Assembly: GCF_000346465.2 (NCBI RefSeq)
Contig: NC_034014.1
Coordinates: 14,306,803 to 14,370,802, forward strand
Source of the DNA: Prunus persica
Lineage: Eukaryota; Streptophyta; Magnoliopsida; Rosales; Rosaceae
DNA: 64,000 nucleotides
Direction of reading: 5' to 3'
Each line of letters opens with the position of its first letter. Position 1 is the first letter of the stretch. Both the position numbers and the translations under genes were made by a program. Below are positions 57,643 to 64,000 of this stretch, in pieces. Under the pieces are notes generated by a model that worked only from the letters and a program-made list of their open reading frames with translations, was not told where the DNA came from and did not search any database.

Positions 57643-60600
57643 ATGTCTGGGTCTGGAGGCTCGGAGGTGAGGACTCCAATTTTCTCCAGTGAGAACTACG
57701 AATTCTGGAGGATTAAGATGGTAACAATCTTCAAATCTCTTGGGCTATGGAGTCTGGTAGAAAAGGGGATTCCAACCCCTGATTCGAAGAAGACAAAGAA
57801 GGGTGAAGATTCGTCGGAAGAAGAAGCTGATGCAGAGATGATTGTTATGCTCATGAAGGACGTGAAGGCTCTGGGCATTATACAAAACGCAGTTTCTGAC
57901 CAGATCTTTTCGTAGATTGCCAAGGCCGAATCAGCTAAAATGGCATGGAATCTACTCTACAATGAGTACCACGGTGGTGATCAGGTCAGATCTGTAAAAC
58001 TTCAGAATCTTATACGAGAATTTGAGTATACGAGAATGCGTGAAGGTGAACAACTATCTACATATCTTACTCGATTAAATGAATTGATAAATAAAATGAA
58101 AACGTTTGGAGAAGTGTTATCAAACGAGAGGTTGGTTCAAAAGGTGTTAATCAGCCTTAATAAAGTGTATGACCTCATCTGCTTGGTGATTGAAAATACA
58201 AAGAGTTTGGAAACTATTGAATTGCAGGAGGTTATTGCAATACTGAAGAGCCAAGAGCAACGTTTTGACATGCATTGTGTGGACACAGCTGAGAAGGCAT
58301 TTGGCTCTTTCTTAGTCAATACAAAAGGGCAGAACAAGAATAGTACACAAATTGGTTCTACTAAGTCTAAGAACAATTGGAAGCCTAACAACAAACCATG
58401 GGAGTCTAGACTTAAGCCACAACAAGTTGGAGCTGCACAGAGCTCAAATGGATCACAATATGTGCATCAAGATGAAGTGAAGCCTCAATGCAAAGTATGC
58501 TCTAAATTTCATTTTGGAGAATGTCGATATAAGGGTCAATCTAAGTGCTATAAGTGTGATAGATTTTGGACATTGGGCTAGGGACTGTACTGCAAACAAA
58601 GGAGTCCAGAAAGCAAATAATGCAAGCCAAGTAGAAGTAAGAGGAGATTTGTTTTATGCAACCTGTGCAATTTCAGATAAGAGTGCAAATGGGGAGTGGT
58701 ATGTAGACAGTGGTTGCATTAACCATATGATTGGGAACAAGAAGCTGTTAATTGACATAAATACTAGTGTAACAAGAAAGGTGCAAATGCCATCAGGGGA
58801 GATTGTAAGTATAGCTGGTATAGGTACCTTAGTATTTGACACAAACCCTGGTACAAAGTATATCAGAGAAGTCATGTATTTGCCTGGTTTGAAAGAAAAT
58901 CTGTTGAGTGTAGGCCAAATGGATGAACATGGTTATCATTTGGTTTTTGGAAGCAACATGTGCAGTATCTATGATGGTTCTTCACTGGAGAATCTCATCA
59001 TGAAGGTGGCAATGAGGAAGAATAGGTGTTATCCATTGTCATTATCCTCAAATGACTATGTTGCCCTGAGGGCCAGTGTATCTAATTCTACCTGGTTTTG
59101 GCATAGAAGGATAGGACATTTGCATCTGACAGGAGTACATCTGCTTAAGGAGAAAGAGATGGTACATGGTTTGCCACAATTGGAGGATGTAAATGAAGTG
59201 TGTGGAGGCTGTCAACTGGGAAAGCAACACAGAGAGTGGTTTCCAAAGGATCAAGCATGGAGAGCAAGTAACACCACTTGAGCTAATACACATGGACTTG
59301 TGTGGACCAATGCAAAATGAGTCTTTAACAGGTAATAAATACTTTATGCTGCTCATAGATGATTATACAAGGATGACTTGGGTCTATTTTTTGAGATACA
59401 AATCTGATGCACTAAGCTGTTTTCGAAAATTCAAGTCTATGGTAGAGTTGTAGTGTGGTTTTCAAAAGAAATGTTTAAGAAGTGATAAAGGGGGTGAGTT
59501 CACATCTAGTGAATTCAATAAACTATGTGAAGATGCAGGAATTCAAAGATAGTTCTCCATGGCTTACACACCCCAACATAATGGAGTGGTAGAGAGAAAG
59601 AATAGGATAGTGGTAGAGATGTCTAAGGCTATGCTACATGACAAGGAGTTGCCCTATTACTTATGGGCAGAAGCTAAACACACTGCAGTGTATATTTTGA
59701 ACAGATGTCCTACTAAGGCTCTTAGAGACAAGACTCCTTTTGACACTTATAGTACAAGAAAACCAGGTGTTGCTCATTTGAAAGTGTTTGGCAGTGTGTG
59801 TTCTGTGCATAAACCAGATGAAGGTAGACATAAATTGGATGCCAAAAGCACAAGGGGAGTATTTGTTGGATATGCAACATGTGAGAAGGGTATAGAGTGT
59901 TTGATCCTGTCACTAGAAAACTGCTACTGTCAAGAGATGTTGTATTTGATGAAGGAGCAACCTGGAATTGGAAGGAAGTGACTGAAAACTCTGTGGTTAT
60001 GGTGAACTATGAAGTGCAGCCTAGGAATTCTCAAGCAGAATCGTTTGAAACACCCGTAGGAAATCAGAATTCTAGTTTCATATCTAGAAACTCAGTCTCC
60101 CATGAAGAATCAAGCAAAACAAGCAGCAGAATGGAAGACACTCAGAATTTTGATCATACTCCATTGAAATGGAGGAAATTGGGTTGAACATGATAGAAAA
60201 GAATGCTACATGGGAACTTGTTGACAGAGCAATGGATAAATTAGTGATTGGAGTTAAATGGGTGTTTAAAACTAAGATAAATCTGGATGGTTCAGTGCAG
60301 AAGAATAAGGCGAGACTAGTGGCTAAAGGATACTCTCAGAAACCAAGGGTAGACTACAATGAAACATTTGCACCAGTGGCTAGATTAGACACAATCCGAA
60401 CTCTGATTGCACTAGCAGCACAGAAGAGTTGGTAGCTGTATCAATTAGATGTTAAGTCAGCTTTTCTAAATGGTATCTTAGAAGAAGAAGTGTATGTAGA
60501 TCAGCCAGAGGGATTTGTGGTGAAGGGGAGTGAAAGCTAGGTTTACACGCTGCACAAAGCTCTATATGGTTTGAAACAGGTGCCAAGAGCTTGGTATAGT

Positions 60601-61655
60601 GAAATTGATGGTTATTTTGCTGAGTGTGGTTTCACAAAGAGTCAAAGTGAGGCTACTCTTTATATCAAGACTAGAGGTGAAGCAAGCATCTTGATAGTGT
60701 CTATTTATGTAGATGATATAGTCTACACTGGAAATGATCAAGAAATGTTAAAAGAATTCAAGAAGGACATGAAGGAAAAATATGAAATGACTGATCTTGG
60801 ACTTTTGCATCACTTCTTGGGAATGGGAGTAATTCAAACACCAACTAGCATATTCATTCATCAAAAGAAATATGCAACAACTCTGTTAAGCATATTTGGC
60901 TTGAATGAGTGTAAGCCAGTATCTATTCCACTAGTCACCTCAGAGAAACTAAGTAAGGATGATGGGAGTGGCTTGGCAAGTGAAGAGAAGTCTGCTGTAT
61001 CTCACAGCCACTAGACTTGACATTATGTTTGCAGCTAGTTTGCTTGAAAATTCATGCATTGTCCCACTAGCAAACATCTTGGAACAACAAAACGTGTTCT
61101 TAGATATGTAAAAGGAACTCTAGATTATGGTCTGGAGTATGAGAATGGAAAAGAGGCAGTTCTATTTGGCAATTGTGACAGCGATTGGAGTGGTTCAGTG
61201 GATAATAGCAAGAGCACTTCTGGATATGCCTTTTGTTTTGGCAGTGGAGTGTTTGCTTGGGCTTCAGTCAAGCAAAACTATGTTGCACTCTCTACTGCAG
61301 AAGCAGAATACATTAGTGCCTCTGAAGCAACAACACAAGCTATTTGGTTGAGATTTGTCCTAGAAAACTTTGGAGAACTTCAAACGGAAGCTACACCTCC
61401 GCAATGTGACAACATTTCAGCTATTGCCATTACAAAGAACTCAGTGTTTCATCAAAAAACCAAGCATATTGATCGGAGGTATCATTTTATTAAAGATGCT
61501 TTGCAAGAAGGAACTGTGGACTTGATTTATTGCCCTACAAATTAGCAGTTAGCAGATATTTTTACAAAGGCTTTGGCTAAGGATCGTTTATGCTATCTCA
61601 GAGAAATGCTTGGTGTAAAATCAGCTCACAACTTAAAGGGGAGTGTTGAAATGTA
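57643..61655 (+). pseudogene. Copia gag-pol polyprotein, broken
   Basis: ATG 57643 (MSGSGGSEVRTPIFSSENYE). Gag_pre/UBN2-type gag to about 58500, with a TAG at 57913. The zinc knuckle begins CYKCDRF and then shifts frame by one base near 58560; the rest (FGHWARDC pattern) is in the next frame. Protease VDSGCINHM at about 58700, integrase HMDLCGPMQ ... IDDYTRMTWVYF ... YTPQHNGVVERKNR (59290-59620), reverse transcriptase [30 protein letters not shown] and YVDDIVYTGND (60250-60740), RNase H TSGYAFCFGSGVFAWASVKQ, LSTAEAEYIS, KHIDRRYHFI (61200-61490). Further stops at about 59280, 59451, 59550, 60433, 60538, 61012 and 61543. The last codons run into the 3' LTR. Confidence 0.93.
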
Positions 61656-61971
61656 AGTGGTGAGCTGATAGAAATGTAATTAGGCCTATTAAGCTAAATG
61701 GTGTATTCACTTAGTCACTGAAATTGACAAGTGTTAGGCATTAGTACTGTAAAGTTGTGATAGCCACGTGTAATGCTCCTAGAGAGCAGTTTTGGATGTA
61801 AGGCTGTGATTCTAAGTGATGTAAGAGAATTCAGCGATTCTCTCTACGGTTACATAGCTCACACTGAGCTTGCTCATTTGGTAAGAGAGCATGAAATAGA
61901 AAATACACACACGATTTGATTCTCTCAGTATTCTCTCTGCTCTCCTCACTATTCTTCACAAAACTCTAACT
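61644..61971 (+). repeat. 3' LTR of copia element
   Basis: 328 bp; ends CTCTAACT where the 5' LTR ends CTCTAACA, so its terminal base appears mutated. Preceded by AAAGGGGAG (61635-61643). Confidence 0.9.
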
Positions 61972-62364
61972 TGGGAGCAGGGGAAAGGGAGGGTGGGGAC
62001 AGAGAGATCAAAGGTGGAGGGTGGGGGAGATGGAAGAGGAAGGAAGGGAAGGGGAGGAAGAGAGGGGAGACGGAAGGGGAAGGATGGGGGAGGGAAGGGG
62101 GAGGTCGAGGTTGATTGATTTTATTTATTTTTTGAAAAATTTAAATGTTTAATTTTAGGTAGGTAAGGTTTTTTTAAAAAATTTTTAAAATTTTTTAAAA
62201 TGACAAATTTACCCTTAATTTTGATGAAATTTTGGATGGAATTTGAAAAAATTGGCGATTTAAAACAATTGGAGTCCTTAATTTATCGAAAAATTTGTTA
62301 AGGAGTTAAATTAACAATATACAAATAGTTCAAGGTGCAAAACTGTAAAAAATCCTAAAATCAA

Positions 62365-63242
62365 AGAAGAAAAATGCACCTGAAGAAAACGACTTGACTA
62401 GTTTTCCTTACATCTGATTGGAAAAGTCTACAAAGTCAAGTTCACAAATTCTGGGACAAATTTAGGAGAAAGTTAAACAATCTGACGATAAAGTTAACTA
62501 GCCTCTCTGCACGTGCTTCCGCGCATGCGAGAGGTTTTTTTTAAAAAAAATTTAAATTTATTTTAAAATTAAAAAAGATAATGGATATTTGTGTTCCATA
62601 AAAATATGACCCATTATCTGAATTTTCTTTTAATTTTAATTTTTTTAATACGAAAAATTGTGAATTTATCATATTATCCTCATTTAATTAATAATTTCAA
62701 TTCTTAATGTTTGCATTAACCAAGGGCATTTTCTGGTATTTTGAATGTTTCACCATTCTTTGCCTTTTGCTTTATATATATAGATAAACAATTTGAACAA
62801 AAAATTTAATGGAAAATTTGGTGCATCTTTTGGACACGTAACTGATGTCAATTTGCTGACTTAATTATAAAATTAATTCTTCAGATCATAATATGAAATC
62901 AATTTGCTGACGATAAAGTTCTGAAAATTCATGTTAACAACGAAATCTCAGTCTCTGTCTAGGTATTACATCACTTTCGACAGAGAGAGAAGAAACACAG
63001 AGAGAGATTACATGGACTGGGACTTATTGTATCTCTCCTTTGAATCTTCTTATGGTACGAATTCATTTACACCACAGAGAGAGAAGAAACACGTACGAAT
63101 TCATTTACACCATCCACCTTAAATTAAACAGAAATTCAGAATTAGAACTTCATACTGCATTGGAACCGATTTTCTGGAGTGCTGCAGAAGGAAAAAAAAA
63201 AAGAACAAAGAGGAAGACAAGTCACAGTGAGATCATTTTTCG
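62365..63242 (+). promoter_or_regulatory. Upstream region of the lectin receptor kinase gene
   Basis: No ORF supported. TATA-like TTTATATATATAGATAA lies at about 62771-62787. A short imperfect duplication, GTACGAATTCATTTACACC, is at 63055-63073 and 63093-63111, with ACAGAGAGAGAAGAAACAC copies near it. Promoter role is inferred from position only. Confidence 0.35.
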
Positions 63243-63855
63243 ATGGCTTGCATGGCATGCCTTCTTCTTGCCTTGACATTTGTTGCTGCTGAAGCACAAC
63301 AGATGCAGTCAAATATAAGCCGAGGCTCTTCTTTAACACCAACCACCAACACCACATGGCTGTCACGTTCTGGTCTATATGCCTTTGGATTTTACAGGCA
63401 AGGCAATGGCTATGCTGTTGGGATATTTCTTGCTGGAATTTCCCAAAAGACAGTCGTGTGGACTGCGAATCGAGATGAACCACCAGTCTCCAACAATGCC
63501 ACCTTGCTCTTCACTGGTGACGGCCTTGCCTTGCCAACAGCAGAAGGCCAAAATTACTTGGTAAAATCTTCTGGCTCTTCTTCTTATGCTTCCATGCTCG
63601 ATTCCGGTAATTTCGTGCTGTACAACTCTGGTCGGGAAATAGTATGGCAGAGCTTTGATCATCCAACCGACACCCTTTTGCCTGGTCAATGCCTTTTATC
63701 AGGAAACGAACTTTTCTCTGCGAATTCAGAAGCTGATCACTCAACGGGGATTTTCCGTCTCAAAATGCAAAATGATGGAAACCTTGTTCAGTACCCTGTA
63801 GCAGCGGCGGACACCAGTATTTATGCTTTTTATTCATCTTCCACTGGTGGCGTGT
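63243..63855 (+). pseudogene. G-type lectin S-receptor-like kinase (LECRK-like), N-terminal part only
   Basis: ATG at 63243 opens a signal peptide (MACMACLLLALTFVAAEAQQ). A bulb-type lectin domain follows: SGLYAFGFYRQGNGYAVGIF, then VVWTANRDEPPVSNNATLLF, ASMLDSGNFVLYN and IVWQSFDHPTDTLLPGQCL. These are hallmarks of plant plasma-membrane receptor kinases of the LECRK/RLK1 group, which act in defence and stress signalling and are usually about 780-820 residues. Here about 200 residues are present; the frame ends at a TGA at 63858 where the sequence stops resembling the family and turns into repeat-like DNA. Plasma-membrane, PAN/EGF, transmembrane and kinase parts would lie beyond the insertion, outside the window. 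Whether the gene is dead or the insertion sits in an exon that can be skipped cannot be seen. Confidence 0.85.
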
Positions 63856-64000
63856 TGTGAAATTTTTGCAAGCGCACAATCTGTACAAGTAATATAGAAA
63901 TAAGTAGAGTGTCGTTCCCACGAAGACTGTAATTTCCTATTAACTACCAATTATGATTAATGCATAAGTCTATTTGAACAGTTGATTAAGAAAATTGATT
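63853..64000. mobile_element. Probable start of another repeat inserted in the kinase gene
   Basis: TGTTGTGAAATTTTTGCAAG begins non-coding sequence containing a TCGTTCCCACGAAGACTG phrase, of a kind I associate with plant repeats. It starts TG like an LTR and coincides with loss of the lectin-kinase reading. Its far end is outside the window, so the class and the target duplication cannot be checked. Confidence 0.35.

Larger units (their letters stand above)
57196..61971 (+). mobile_element. Ty1/copia LTR retrotransposon, 4.8 kb
   Basis: LTRs 57196-57525 and 61644-61971; flanks TGGTA and TGGGA (one mismatch). Primer site TGGTATCAGAGCC follows the left LTR and a polypurine tract AAAGGGGAG precedes the right one. 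A full-length gag-pol is present but broken. I count about a dozen substitutions and two indels between the LTRs, roughly 3.5-4%, so it is clearly older than Tat element 2. Confidence 0.93.
56594..62355. mobile_element. Non-autonomous Mutator-like element, interrupted by Ty1/copia
   Basis: The left end GGGTTTTCTGCAGTTTTGCC pairs with the reverse complement of the right end, GGATTTTTTACAGTTTTGCA, and similarity continues for about 105 bp (TTAACTATTT, ATATTGT.AATTTA, CGGTAAATTAAG). A 9-bp duplication flanks it. Without the copia insertion it is about 980 bp and encodes nothing recognisable. The right half has a purine-rich GGGAGG stretch at about 61980-62110. Confidence 0.65.

Overview
This is a repeat-saturated plant nuclear window. 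Evidence for a plant: CACTA, hAT and Mutator-like DNA transposons, Ty1/copia and Ty3/gypsy (Tat-type and chromovirus-like) LTR elements, an L1-type LINE, GT-AG introns, and the start of a G-type lectin S-receptor-like kinase gene. A woody dicot such as a member of the Rosaceae fits, but that is an impression and not proven here. There are no prokaryotic features, no tRNA or rRNA genes and no CRISPR. One 100-base assembly gap lies at 53816-53915.

Layout. 1-7489: 3' half of a decayed Tat-type Ty3/gypsy element (plus-strand integrase, an antisense plant-mobile-domain gene, a candidate 3' LTR). 8096-8281: right end of a CACTA element. 8282-9405: unassigned, probably host intron, ending in a degenerate ~50-bp repeat array. 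9406-43985: a 5'-truncated LINE on the minus strand, split by three LTR-type insertions: a complete Tat element with both LTRs and an AGAAG target duplication (10506-22383), a solo chromovirus-like LTR (23180-25643), and a second kind of solo LTR (25906-43945). The last itself contains a hAT element (26150-29552) and CACTA element A (30016-43361), and CACTA A contains another solo chromovirus-like LTR (39724-42298). The LINE pieces rejoin in reading frame across the insertions, which proves the nesting.

44193-55555: a short host-like terminal exon cut by CACTA element B (44253-55480, target duplication AAG). 56594-62355: a Mutator-like element with ~105-bp inverted ends, interrupted by a Ty1/copia element (57196-61971). 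63243-63855: signal peptide and B-lectin region of a G-type lectin receptor kinase, cut off by what looks like the start of another repeat.

How the parts relate. CACTA A and B are relatives encoding the same two genes: a Transposase_24-like protein fused to a ULP1-type cysteine protease, and a TNP2 transposase. A keeps a broken TNP2 but has lost the protease catalytic exons. B keeps the protease with its His-Asp-Cys triad but has only the first ~39 codons of TNP2 before a rearranged, gapped segment. Their non-coding DNA, introns included, is carpeted with ACGACGGT/ACCGTCGT and CCACGTCG-type motifs. The two Tat elements each carry a multi-exon gene antisense to gag-pol in the same place, but the two antisense genes are of different families. 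Almost every coding region here is broken by stops or frameshifts.
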